A model generated the notes under the pieces. It was not told where the DNA came from. It saw nothing but the letters and a program-made list of their open reading frames with translations, and made no database searches. Of a stretch of 64,000 nucleotides of DNA, positions 37,001-44,983 are shown in pieces (position 1 is the first letter of the stretch; each line of letters begins with the position of its first letter). The stretch lies in the NCBI GenBank assembly GCA_965223025.1, contig CBDCVP010000007.1, positions 1 through 64,000 on the forward strand. The letters are read 5' to 3'. Made by a program: the position numbers and the translations under genes. The DNA comes from JABDMH01 sp965223025. Its GTDB lineage: Bacteria > Bacteroidota > Bacteroidia > Chitinophagales > Saprospiraceae.

Positions 37001-37195
37001 ATTAACGGACATGCTGTAAGGCTCGCTTTTCTGGATAGGCACCCCGAATTGAGTGAGACTTATCATGACCACAAAGCAGATGCCTGGACGATGTTTTATA
37101 ATTTAGCACCGGATCAGACGACCTATTTTATTATTGAGGCTTTCAAATTCCTGTTGGAGTACGAGCCTCAAAACACAGAAGGGACCATGGTATGA
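34007..37195 (+). CDS. Phosphorylase kinase regulatory subunit-like GH15 protein
   Basis: 1062 residues from the ATG at 34007 (a TTG at 33998 adds three). The first ~400 residues are a GH15-type (alpha/alpha)6 barrel: GDYRDAWVRDNVYSIIAVWS, HEWGHLQIDATSLFLL, YGIWERGEKTNIGYVELNASS. The remainder follows the alpha/beta regulatory subunits of eukaryotic phosphorylase kinase, including a C-terminal block with SRLSNNFFTNIWHLLEHCRG, LSDMTPGEKAFHLRVEHLL and SAPEYRQLTLEAM. No signal peptide. In animals these subunits regulate glycogen phosphorylase kinase; a bacterial version without the kinase or phosphorylase nearby may be a sugar-binding or hydrolytic protein. Confidence 0.82.
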   Translation: MSKPLTLEQHYAQVNSIILDRQHPITGLLPASTAVTVHGDYRDAWVRDNVYSIIAVWSLALAYRRAGTDPATTYELEQSCIRLMRGLLRSMMQQSNKVEYFKKSLALHDALHAKYDTQTGGTVVADHEWGHLQIDATSLFLLTLAQMISSGLDIISSRDEIDFIQNLVYYIERAYRIPDYGIWERGEKTNIGYVELNASSIGMAKAALQALSGFNLYGKKGNKSTMIHVIPDNIAMAEITLRSMLPRESSTKETDSALLGIIGYPAFAIDDQELILKVREEIRSKLGGNYGYKRFLRDGHQTVVEDIHRHYYNPEELKAFENIESEWPLFYAFELLLALFQENDADVQQFYRKLTDVMVSQHGSELIPELYYVPEEHIDAERQYPGTQQRKPNKNIPLVWAQSLFVLGTLLKDGYLKLDDIDPLGLHYIINRRPPRLQVLALAENQLLKSKLATYGIQAQTPDDLEDTAVILPQDLSDIFSVVGANEKLNMTGRSPRRLKSLATSSLFNINGKQAICVSLFFLQKEFYLGFDNDFLISRFKSELGYIHQYWNQPGIPLVTVLLTDYMVTRSDKLVSFLERIQRGELPDLPVELSTFDALSGETSIITVDAPEVSLIERQLTNDQQYIYHLKSGLIHSPLDSEEELSIEIINDIPTLETLLTTAENIYEQIEILNQIVNLGGLDQPVQLNGSSVLARNLVEEIYKKAGERGYWSAIRLASAILKKVDINLQNSVNLLLARQKIIQVGKAFSDESMIIRPLPFSELMSKIDRFCRDDHRDQVFTQEILIYVGILNKAKPELFKDLLTIRISYIILLLTANVAWEQQVSQEEALDMLMDMAPSAVERLLEKVIVEYQESSIQVKNLESLRIRERGDGISWVNDLRQRKTPPKEGWLSWRKSTGTLSRLSNNFFTNIWHLLEHCRGIIIGDKLEKRNRLNSAQILSDMTPGEKAFHLRVEHLLNKISAPEYRQLTLEAMKVAASFSTQNPDLFVDDYVVFDVINGHAVRLAFLDRHPELSETYHDHKADAWTMFYNLAPDQTTYFIIEAFKFLLEYEPQNTEGTMV

Positions 37196-37257
37196 CCGAT
37201 GATAGATGCTGCCTGTGAAGGTCGATCTAATATATTCTACAATGAGCTTCAACAAAA

Positions 37258-38052
37258 ATGCCAGAACTGCCAGAAGTCAATACAGTCATGAAGGGTTTTC
37301 GTTCGACAGTCTTACATGATAAGATTCTGGAGGTCAGTGTTCGCGATTCAAAAATCATTAGAAATTGCACTGCTGAGTATTTTAGCTCAGCATTACTTGA
37401 CAAGCACTTTATCGATACCTACCGACAAGGCAAGTATTTCTTCGGTGTCCTGGATTCTGGAATAAGTATTCTCTTTCATCTTGGCATGACTGGCGACATT
37501 GTGTATTATCGAGATGAAATCGACGCTCCCAGACACGAGAGATTTTATTTGCGCCTAGCCTCCGGAATGATCCTTGGATATGATGATCCCAGAAAATTTT
37601 CTCGCATTCTCGTGGTCGAAGACCGGATGGCATACCTAGAGGAAATCAATTTGGGACCAGATGCCCTAAGGATATCTCAGGACGATTTTCTACAGATCTT
37701 TGAAGGCCGCCGATCTCCGGTCAAATCTTTGTTGATGAATCAACAATTGATCTCCGGTATTGGTAATCTGTATGCAGATGAAATCTGTTTTCAGGCGCGA
37801 CTTCATCCGGCAAGCACTGCACTCCTGCTGGACAAGAAGGACCGTCAAAAACTATTCAGAGTCATGAGAAACATTTTGACCCTGGCCTGCGATCGCGATG
37901 CTTACTACAAGGTCTATCCCGCAGATTGGTTTTGGCAATGGCGAAGAGACGACGCTGAAATTCCGGGGAAGGGACCGGTGGGTAAAATCAAAATCGGAGG
38001 AAGAACCACCTATTATATTGAGGGATATCAAAAAATGGTTTCCGACAAATGA
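37258..38052 (+). CDS. Fpg/Nei-family DNA glycosylase with a zincless finger
   Basis: 264 residues. Starts with the catalytic MPELPEV (Pro2 nucleophile, Glu3), then LFHLGMTG, YDDPRKFSRILV, ISGIGNLYADEICFQARLHP (the helix-two-turn-helix DNA-binding motif) and the end IGGRTTYYIEGYQ. In standard Fpg the C-terminus has C-x2-C and C-x2-C zinc ligands around this GGR motif; here the Cys positions are replaced (the segment reads DDAEIPGKGPVGKIKIGGRTTYYIEGYQ without a Cys). That matches the zincless-finger form known from NEIL1 and plant Fpg. It ends 11 bases from the convergent FG-GAP gene. Confidence 0.87.
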   Translation: MPELPEVNTVMKGFRSTVLHDKILEVSVRDSKIIRNCTAEYFSSALLDKHFIDTYRQGKYFFGVLDSGISILFHLGMTGDIVYYRDEIDAPRHERFYLRLASGMILGYDDPRKFSRILVVEDRMAYLEEINLGPDALRISQDDFLQIFEGRRSPVKSLLMNQQLISGIGNLYADEICFQARLHPASTALLLDKKDRQKLFRVMRNILTLACDRDAYYKVYPADWFWQWRRDDAEIPGKGPVGKIKIGGRTTYYIEGYQKMVSDK

Positions 38053-38063
38053 TGAATGATGGT

Positions 38064-39206
38064 TCAATTCTTATTCCAATAGATTTTGAGATTGTGTGTA
38101 CTTCTCCCAGCAGCAACGATGTCCATTCTCCCATCACCATCCAGATCAGCGACTTTTAAGTCTTCACATGCCATGCCGTTTTGATCGATCCATTCTTCGT
38201 GCCATGCATCGTCTAGAAGCATAAAGATTTTAACTCCAATTTCTCCTCGTTGATTTGGGCTTCTCCAACCTACGACAATCTGATCTCTTCCCAGACCCAG
38301 CAGGTCTGAACAGGCCAATGCATGACCCTGCTTCAGGTCGTGAGTCAACACCTTTCTGGAGTCAAGTGAAGGATAAATTGCCAAGGTCTCACCGTGGAAG
38401 GGTTGGATCCCAGCGATAAAGTCATCCCCGGCCCTGATCTCTCCAAAGCCATGATCTGCAATAGCTTCATCTCCTTTCTCTATCCAAGCCCCTCGCTTAA
38501 ACTCGAATTGTTTAGCACCTTCGGCGCCACCTATCAATAGGATTTCCTGTTGCCCATCCTCCACGACATCCATATTGTGTGTAATGTGCAATGAGCTGTC
38601 TATCAGTAGTCTTGTCCAAGTCTTCTGCGGATCATCAGGCGGTACGTAAGCATAGGTTCTTACTCCTGCCCCACGACCACCCTGATTGCCCCGACCGTGT
38701 AGTGGCAATACGATGAGTTGATACCCCGTACCGGCTTTGATCCATCGCATGCGATGAACAGTTGGCTCATGTTCCAATCGGATGGGTGTCCAGCGATCCC
38801 CAGGGTTTTCAGGTCTTACTAGATAGTGTACAGAACCCGATGCTGATAGATCCGTGGTTTCACCAGGGTTCCATTGCCCTCCCACAGCGATCTCTACCCT
38901 ACCATCACCATCCAGATCCCTGGCGGCCAAACAAACGTTATCTCGTTCCGTCAGATTTTCGACCAAGACAAACGATTTCCAATCCGGATTCCGGTACCAG
39001 AGAAAAACTTTTTTGTCCGCCAACAAGATGTCATCTCTGCCATCGCCATCTACATCCCCGATGGCCAATCCATAGCCAATCTGAACGCTGGAATCTAGGA
39101 TCTGGGCAGGAAAACTCACCTGCCCATGCACCTTAAACCAAAGGGTAAAACAGAGGAAGCAAAGCAGACTACGCCACAGAATCGAGCCGCCCTGGTGAAT
39201 ATTCAA
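38064..39206 (-). CDS. Secreted FG-GAP/VCBS repeat protein
   Basis: 380 residues with a signal peptide (LLCFLCFTLWFKVHGQ). FG-GAP repeats with calcium loops: GDVDGDGRDDILLAD, RDLDGDGRVEIAVGG, ADLDGDGRMDIVAAG, plus weaker central repeats, giving a beta-propeller. Such proteins are extracellular or periplasmic; the function is unknown. Its start overlaps the stop of the upstream lipoprotein gene (39203-39206), so the two are one transcript. Confidence 0.85.
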   Translation of the reverse strand: MNIHQGGSILWRSLLCFLCFTLWFKVHGQVSFPAQILDSSVQIGYGLAIGDVDGDGRDDILLADKKVFLWYRNPDWKSFVLVENLTERDNVCLAARDLDGDGRVEIAVGGQWNPGETTDLSASGSVHYLVRPENPGDRWTPIRLEHEPTVHRMRWIKAGTGYQLIVLPLHGRGNQGGRGAGVRTYAYVPPDDPQKTWTRLLIDSSLHITHNMDVVEDGQQEILLIGGAEGAKQFEFKRGAWIEKGDEAIADHGFGEIRAGDDFIAGIQPFHGETLAIYPSLDSRKVLTHDLKQGHALACSDLLGLGRDQIVVGWRSPNQRGEIGVKIFMLLDDAWHEEWIDQNGMACEDLKVADLDGDGRMDIVAAGRSTHNLKIYWNKN

Positions 39207-39802
39207 CCCTGCTCCTTAGGTGGGGTGATCATGATGTGTGCCCGGTGTGTACCAGGGTCCATGATCCATGGACCTCCAGGTACCATTGGCTTCAAGGGTA
39301 GACCCGTCGACGCTGCCGTTGCCCAAGGAATATACACTACATACCGGTAGTTGGCATTGACCACTTCACCCTTTTCCTCATCGTATTTGCCCTCCTTACC
39401 TTCTAGGAGGTGAAGAGTCGTTGGCTGCTGTGGCATCGACAAGGTGCCGGCTTTCGCCTCAGCCTCCCGCATGTCAAAAACCTCCTGATTGGTCTTCCCC
39501 TCGGCACGTAACGTGCGCCCTCGATCCATAAACTCCTGTAGATCTTTATGATAACACACACATTGAAAGCGCTCCTTACTTGGATCGTCGGAAACGCAGA
39601 TCAAGCTATTGCTGCCTTCCCTAAGTAAAACATAGTTTCCATCTACATCATACCCATAAACGGTGGCTTCTGCCCGATCTTCCTCCGGAGCTGCCATCAC
39701 AGCGGATGCAATCTGCAACTCCCGGTCTGGTACATTATTTTGCGCACAGCTGGAGGCAGAGGCTACAATGATCATCAATAAACTTATTACCTGAATCTTC
39801 AT
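39203..39802 (-). CDS. Conserved hypothetical lipoprotein
   Basis: 199 residues with a lipoprotein signal (IVASASSC, Cys19). The mature part has the segments CVCYHKDLQEFMDRGRTLRA, YRYVVYIPWATAASTGLPL and GGPWIMDPGTHRAHIMITPP, the last being a strongly patterned C-terminus rich in Pro, His and Gly. I recall similar hypothetical proteins in Bacteroidota and Planctomycetota but no assigned function. The C/H-containing segments could bind a metal; this is a guess. Coupled to the FG-GAP gene. Confidence 0.7.
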   Translation of the reverse strand: MKIQVISLLMIIVASASSCAQNNVPDRELQIASAVMAAPEEDRAEATVYGYDVDGNYVLLREGSNSLICVSDDPSKERFQCVCYHKDLQEFMDRGRTLRAEGKTNQEVFDMREAEAKAGTLSMPQQPTTLHLLEGKEGKYDEEKGEVVNANYRYVVYIPWATAASTGLPLKPMVPGGPWIMDPGTHRAHIMITPPKEQG

Positions 39803-40072
39803 GGTTCTTTTTTTCTACAATTAATATAGTAAACTTTTTTTGTAGACAAGCATCGTGTGTGTATGCACTAGGCCGAGGAACTCAAAGGTACATCGATATA
39901 AAACCATCCATCTGTCCAGATCAGTACAATCGGGGATACTTCATGGATCTGTTAAAACGAGTCCCAAAGTGAATTAATCATAGAAAACGAAATTGATGAT
40001 CATAGCCGTACAGAGCTGGTTTGCACACATTCAGGTGCGCCCTACAAGGTACATAGACTCTTTACCTCTCCA

Positions 40073-42355
40073 TTATCCGAGGATTGGTGCCATCACGTCT
40101 CTGATTTGGACGATTTGAGAAGGCTTTCGAAGCATGGCATCAAATTCAGCAAGAATTCTCCGCTCCTCATTTGCCAGTCCCCTTGCGGTCCAAGCCACTA
40201 CCGGAATACTGGCTGTGAGCGCATTATTCTTGATCACCTGATTGGCCTTATACCCATCCATTTGTGGCATCATCAAATCCATAAAGATCATATCAGGAGT
40301 TTCTTCTTCAGCAAGTTTGACGGCCTCACGGCCATTGCCCGCCTCAAGTATGGTCATGTTCTCATCGATCTGCAACAGCATCTTTTTCAACACGATCCTA
40401 TTTGCTACATTATCCTCAGCAATTAAAACAGTTATGATGCCTTTGCTATTTCCCCTCAGCTCGACAGTTTTTTCACCTGAATGCTGACTGGCATCGCTAG
40501 TCACCGGCTCATAGGGAAGCGACACTGTAAACACTGACCCCTGGCCAACCTGGCTGCTTAGATAAATATCACCTCCCATCAGCTCGACAAGTCGTTTGGA
40601 TATGGTCAGTCCAAGCCCTGTCCCTCCATATTTTCTGGTACTTTGTCCATCCTGTTGCCGAAAGGTATCAAATATCAATTCTTGTTGGTCCTCTTCAATG
40701 CCGATGCCCGTATCGATGATGCTAAAAATGATATGCTGACCATCAGGAGATAATGTCACCTCAAGAGATACTCTTCCTTCCTCCGTAAATTTGAAGGCAT
40801 TTCCCAGTAAATTGTATAATACCTGTTTCAATCTTTGATCATCAATTAAGATGCTGGTCGAAACCGCAGGAGCTAATGAAAGACTGAAATATATATTCTT
40901 GCTTTTCTGTGCGACCCTAAATAAGTTATACAATCCGTCAAGAAATACTTTCAAGTTGGTTTTCTGAGGACTAAGTACGATCCTATCTGCCTCAATTTTG
41001 GATAAGTCTAGAATATCATCAATCAAGGTGATGAGACTCTTACCGGCTTGTGTAATGTACTCGATGTATTTTCTTTTCTCCACATCCCGGACACTTGACG
41101 ACAATAGCTCCGAGAATCCCAAGATGGCATTCATAGGAGTCCGTATCTCATGGCTCATATTGGCAAGAAACTCTGACTTTAGTCTACTTGCCTGTTCCGC
41201 TTTTTCTTTGGCCTCTGTAATCAGGGCTTCAGTCTCTTTATTCTTGGTGATATCAGTTGTAGTACCAATCATCCTCGTGGCATTGCCATCTTCATCAAAC
41301 ATGGCTACCGCTCGATGCAACGTCCAGAGCAGTGTACCATCGAGGTGATACATTCTAAATTCATAGCTGTAGGTCGGTATCTCTCGATTCAAGTACCTGG
41401 TCACCTCCGCAAACATCCCAGGATAATCATCGGGATGGGCTCTGCTCCGTACCGCCTCAAGTGTTTGGGGTGCTGCATTCAATTCATAGCCAAACATTTT
41501 CTCCCAATGAGGCGAATAGTAAACGGTATTATTGAGAATGTCCCAATCCCACATCCCATCTCCTGCCCCCATAAAGGCTAGTTTTAACCTTTCTTCGCTG
41601 ACCTTTAGTTTTTTCTCGTACTCCTGCTGCTTGGTAATGTCTGAGACCATGGACAACACCGAAATGACCTTACCCGAAGTACCCCTGAGTGGTGTATTGG
41701 CCCAATCACAAATAATGGTTCGTCCGTCTTTCGTCTGGTTCTTATTGATACTATTAGCGGTCGTATCACCTTCAAGTAGTCGTTGCCAAATTCTATCCAC
41801 AGACTTCTGACTGCTTTTCGGAACAATTTTCCCATATGGATGCTCCCCAATCATCTCTTCCGCAGAAAACCCAAAGATATTCTCGGCAGCGGGGTTGAAA
41901 GATACCACCCGAAAATCGGGGCTCCACACAATGTACCCTATGGGCATGCGCTTGATCTCCAGATCGAAGTGAGCTGCCGTTGATATTCGATTTGCACAAT
42001 CATCGGCCAACTCCATATCTCTTAGCGTCACTATGTAACAGGTCTCTCCCTCGATGTTGATGTCCAAGGCGGTGACAAGACAAACGATTTCGGATTTTTC
42101 TTTATTTAAGACTTTACTCTCAAAGGCTTTATCACCTCCAGCTTTTAAATCCTTTTTAAACGCTTCTTGACTTGCTGATGGAAGGAATGTTTCGACAAAC
42201 GACAGACCAATGACTTCTTCTGCTGACCATCCCAACAAGACAACTGCCCTATGGCTCCAATTCCTGATTTTTCCATGACTGTCTAACACGACAACTGCAT
42301 CAGATACACTCTGGTAGTAGCACGAATGCCGGTCCAATCGATGTGTTCTGTCCAT
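40073..42355 (-). CDS. Hybrid PAS histidine kinase with receiver domain
   Basis: 760 residues, no transmembrane segment, so cytosolic. Order: PAS about 10-115, PAS about 130-240, PAS/PAC about 255-370, HisKA with phospho-acceptor H402 in FLANMSHEIRTPMNAILGF, HATPase with N-box LLGNAFKFTEEG and G-boxes DTGIGI and GGTGLGLTIS, then a receiver domain (from ~640) with D693 in MIFMDLMMPQMDGY. All catalytic residues are intact. Such hybrids normally pass phosphate from H402 to D693 and then to an Hpt protein or separate regulator; neither is adjacent. Stimulus unknown; the cytosolic PAS domains suggest redox or ligand sensing. Confidence 0.92.
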   Translation of the reverse strand: MDRTHRLDRHSCYYQSVSDAVVVLDSHGKIRNWSHRAVVLLGWSAEEVIGLSFVETFLPSASQEAFKKDLKAGGDKAFESKVLNKEKSEIVCLVTALDINIEGETCYIVTLRDMELADDCANRISTAAHFDLEIKRMPIGYIVWSPDFRVVSFNPAAENIFGFSAEEMIGEHPYGKIVPKSSQKSVDRIWQRLLEGDTTANSINKNQTKDGRTIICDWANTPLRGTSGKVISVLSMVSDITKQQEYEKKLKVSEERLKLAFMGAGDGMWDWDILNNTVYYSPHWEKMFGYELNAAPQTLEAVRSRAHPDDYPGMFAEVTRYLNREIPTYSYEFRMYHLDGTLLWTLHRAVAMFDEDGNATRMIGTTTDITKNKETEALITEAKEKAEQASRLKSEFLANMSHEIRTPMNAILGFSELLSSSVRDVEKRKYIEYITQAGKSLITLIDDILDLSKIEADRIVLSPQKTNLKVFLDGLYNLFRVAQKSKNIYFSLSLAPAVSTSILIDDQRLKQVLYNLLGNAFKFTEEGRVSLEVTLSPDGQHIIFSIIDTGIGIEEDQQELIFDTFRQQDGQSTRKYGGTGLGLTISKRLVELMGGDIYLSSQVGQGSVFTVSLPYEPVTSDASQHSGEKTVELRGNSKGIITVLIAEDNVANRIVLKKMLLQIDENMTILEAGNGREAVKLAEEETPDMIFMDLMMPQMDGYKANQVIKNNALTASIPVVAWTARGLANEERRILAEFDAMLRKPSQIVQIRDVMAPILG

Positions 42356-42558
42356 GTCTTTGCGTTCAGAAGTTCAACTAAATCACAGATGTAGGCTCCT
42401 CAATACAACCCTTCTTTTCATCGCCAAATTTCATGCCCAAGATATCTCCCACACAAAAAATCCATACTCGATTACTTGGAGAGCACCTTTATCAATTATG
42501 TTCTGATACCATTAGGCCTCCACGCTAGAGTTCTTCGTCCCAACCGTTTTGGAAACCA

Positions 42559-44709
42559 TCACAAAGCAAAGCAGAAGTATTTTCCCCCCGATCTTGTTCC
42601 AGGCTTCCCACCACCCCCGGCGGCGATCACCACGTACTGCCGACCTCCTATCATGTAAGTGGAGGGAGTCGCATAGCCGCCAGCGTCCATTTGATATTCC
42701 CATAGTACGCTTCCAGTATCCTTGTCAAATGCTCGAAATCGTTCATCCATCGTAGCACCAATAAAAACCAGCCCCCCCGCTGTCACCAGCGGACCACCCA
42801 TATTGAAGGTGCCGGTGGGATCATGGCCCTTTCTCTCCAACTCAGGATAGGTACCCAATGGTACTTGCCATACTATCTCACCTCGGTTTAGATCGATGGC
42901 GTTTAAGAGACCCCAGGGCGGTCTATTAGCCGGAAATCCCTCGGGGTCTTTGAAAGTATTATGACCAGTAGCGACCCAAAGTATTTTGTCAGCAGCATAG
43001 CTCAGATTCATCTCCTTCACGTCTACCTGCTTATCTTTTCCTTGGTCCAGTAAAAATGCAGAGATGACATCTTTCTCATCTTCGGTCAGATACGCAAAAC
43101 TCGGCATTTGTCCTTGTCCAGAACGCAGTAAATGATCAAGTCCTTCCATACCTTGCTCTGCTACGAAGGTGCGCAGATGCTCCTGAGACGGTGATCCGGG
43201 ATTCCGGGGACTCTCGTAGCCATGGCAGATAGAACAATTGGCTTGATACACTCTTCTGCCAAAATCAAATTTGCTGATCTCGGCCAGCGGCTTGGCTGGC
43301 ACCATAGATATCCATTCGGCCTCATTACTGGCATTGACGAAGAGGTGGTGAGTTTGTGGATCGTAGGCAGCACCTCCCCAGTCTGTGCCTCCATTAAACT
43401 GTGGCAGAGTCACTGCACCTCTCTCTGATGGAGGTAGAAAGATGTCGCCTGTGTCTAGGGAGTCGAGTCTGGCCTGCACGGCCCTGGCTGCACCGACGCT
43501 GATGTTGGTTACGTTGTCGACGGTAAACCGTTGGTCGCAATATCGAAGCGATGTGGGTGGAAATGGCTGGGTAGGTGAAGTCACTTCGCCTTGTATTCTG
43601 CTTTGGGGGACAGGTTGCTCTACGATGGGAAAAATTGGCTCTCCAGTTTCTCGATTCAGAACAAAAAGATGCCCCATTTTCGTGGGTTGAGCTATGGCAT
43701 CGATCGTTTCCACTCCTCGCTTCACTTGCACTAGATTGGGCGGACAAGGCAGATCATAATCCCAGATATCATGATGTACGACTTGGTAGTGCCATATTCG
43801 ATCTCCTGACCTTGCATCCAGGGCCAGGATGCAATTGGCAAAGAGATTGTCACCAAGGCGATTTCCGCCCCAGTGGTCATAGGTTGAGGACCCCGTACCA
43901 CAGAACACCCATCCCCGCTCCTCATCTAGGGTAAATCCACCCCAGACATTGGCACCCCCCAACTCTTCCCATGCTCCTTCTGACCAAGTGTCGTAACCGA
44001 ATTCTCCAGGATGAGGTATGGTATGAAAGATCCATGACAAATCACCTGTGTGCACATCATAGGCACGAATGTGACCAGGGGCAGCCTCCCCCGGTCCCTC
44101 ACCCAGTGATGTACCCATGATCAAGAGATCTTCAAAGATGATTCCGGGAGTCGCAGCCGTCACCGATAGATGACTCACTTCCCTATCAAGCCCCTCATAC
44201 AAATTGACGATACCAGATTCTCCAAAGGTGGTGTCGGGCCTACCAGATGAGGCATCCACGCAATATAGATTGGAGCCCGCTACAAAAAACAAGCGGTGCC
44301 CAGAGGCATCTCTATAGTAAGTAACTCCTCGGTTTACGCCCCTCGGTCTCATACTAATAAACGGATCAAAAGACCATTTTTCTTGTCCTGTGGCAGCATC
44401 GAGGGCCACCAGTTTAAGTCCAGGTGTGGTCACATACATCCTGTCATCAACAATGATGGGATTGCACTCAATGGTCGATGCCGGCTTACTTCTCGCATCA
44501 CCGGTCTCGTAGGTCCAGGCTACCTTGAGCTGTTGGACATTATCCCTGTTGATCTGCTGATGACTGGAATATTTTGAGCCCGTAGGATCACCGCTGTACA
44601 TATTCCATGTGTCGAAATGACTGTTGTCAGCGGATTCACAACTACATAAAATGGTCACCCAGAGCAACCATACAATGGGCACATTTTCCTGCCTCCGGAA
44701 TAAACGCAT
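42559..44709 (-). CDS. PQQ-dependent dehydrogenase (quinoprotein) with cytochrome c domain
   Basis: 716 residues from the ATG at 44709 (M22 of the longest frame), which gives a signal ending ILCSC. An eight-bladed quinoprotein propeller starts at SGDPTGSKYSSHQQINRDNV; typical features are GVNRGVTYYRD, VHHDIWDYDLPCPPNLVQV and the C-terminal TGSVLWEYQMDAGGYATPST with GGRQYVVIAAGGGGKPG. An inserted cytochrome c domain has C492-x2-C495-H496 (ANCSICHGYESP) and LRSGQGQMPSFAYL (Met ligand). It resembles membrane-associated glucose/alcohol quinoprotein dehydrogenases. No pqq biosynthesis genes are in the window. Confidence 0.88.
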   Translation of the reverse strand: MRLFRRQENVPIVWLLWVTILCSCESADNSHFDTWNMYSGDPTGSKYSSHQQINRDNVQQLKVAWTYETGDARSKPASTIECNPIIVDDRMYVTTPGLKLVALDAATGQEKWSFDPFISMRPRGVNRGVTYYRDASGHRLFFVAGSNLYCVDASSGRPDTTFGESGIVNLYEGLDREVSHLSVTAATPGIIFEDLLIMGTSLGEGPGEAAPGHIRAYDVHTGDLSWIFHTIPHPGEFGYDTWSEGAWEELGGANVWGGFTLDEERGWVFCGTGSSTYDHWGGNRLGDNLFANCILALDARSGDRIWHYQVVHHDIWDYDLPCPPNLVQVKRGVETIDAIAQPTKMGHLFVLNRETGEPIFPIVEQPVPQSRIQGEVTSPTQPFPPTSLRYCDQRFTVDNVTNISVGAARAVQARLDSLDTGDIFLPPSERGAVTLPQFNGGTDWGGAAYDPQTHHLFVNASNEAEWISMVPAKPLAEISKFDFGRRVYQANCSICHGYESPRNPGSPSQEHLRTFVAEQGMEGLDHLLRSGQGQMPSFAYLTEDEKDVISAFLLDQGKDKQVDVKEMNLSYAADKILWVATGHNTFKDPEGFPANRPPWGLLNAIDLNRGEIVWQVPLGTYPELERKGHDPTGTFNMGGPLVTAGGLVFIGATMDERFRAFDKDTGSVLWEYQMDAGGYATPSTYMIGGRQYVVIAAGGGGKPGTRSGGKYFCFAL

Positions 44710-44778
44710 TGAGTAAAGATAAACAAGGGCGGATAAAAATATGACACATTTGCCCATGCGATTTGGTGTCATTACATC

Positions 44779-44786
44779 TATATTTG
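44779..44786 (+). promoter_or_regulatory. Possible Bacteroidota -7 box
   Basis: TATATTTG matches the Bacteroidota -7 consensus TAnnTTTG in the divergent region upstream of the first GT39-like gene. No TTG at the ideal -33 distance was found, so support is weak. Confidence 0.25.
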
Positions 44787-44983
44787 TCGAGGCTAGTCTA
44801 AGTTAACTCATCCATACTTGAACTGCTAAAACGTACCAAACTTATCAGTGACTGTTTTCTAGGAAGCCTCTGTGGGGAACTCAATAGTGACGGCTATTCG
44901 GCAGTCCATCAGGCCTTCCTGGAATGGTGTCTTTGTCTACTTTGGGATGATTTGAAACCTTGCGAGCATAGCGCCGAATCAGT

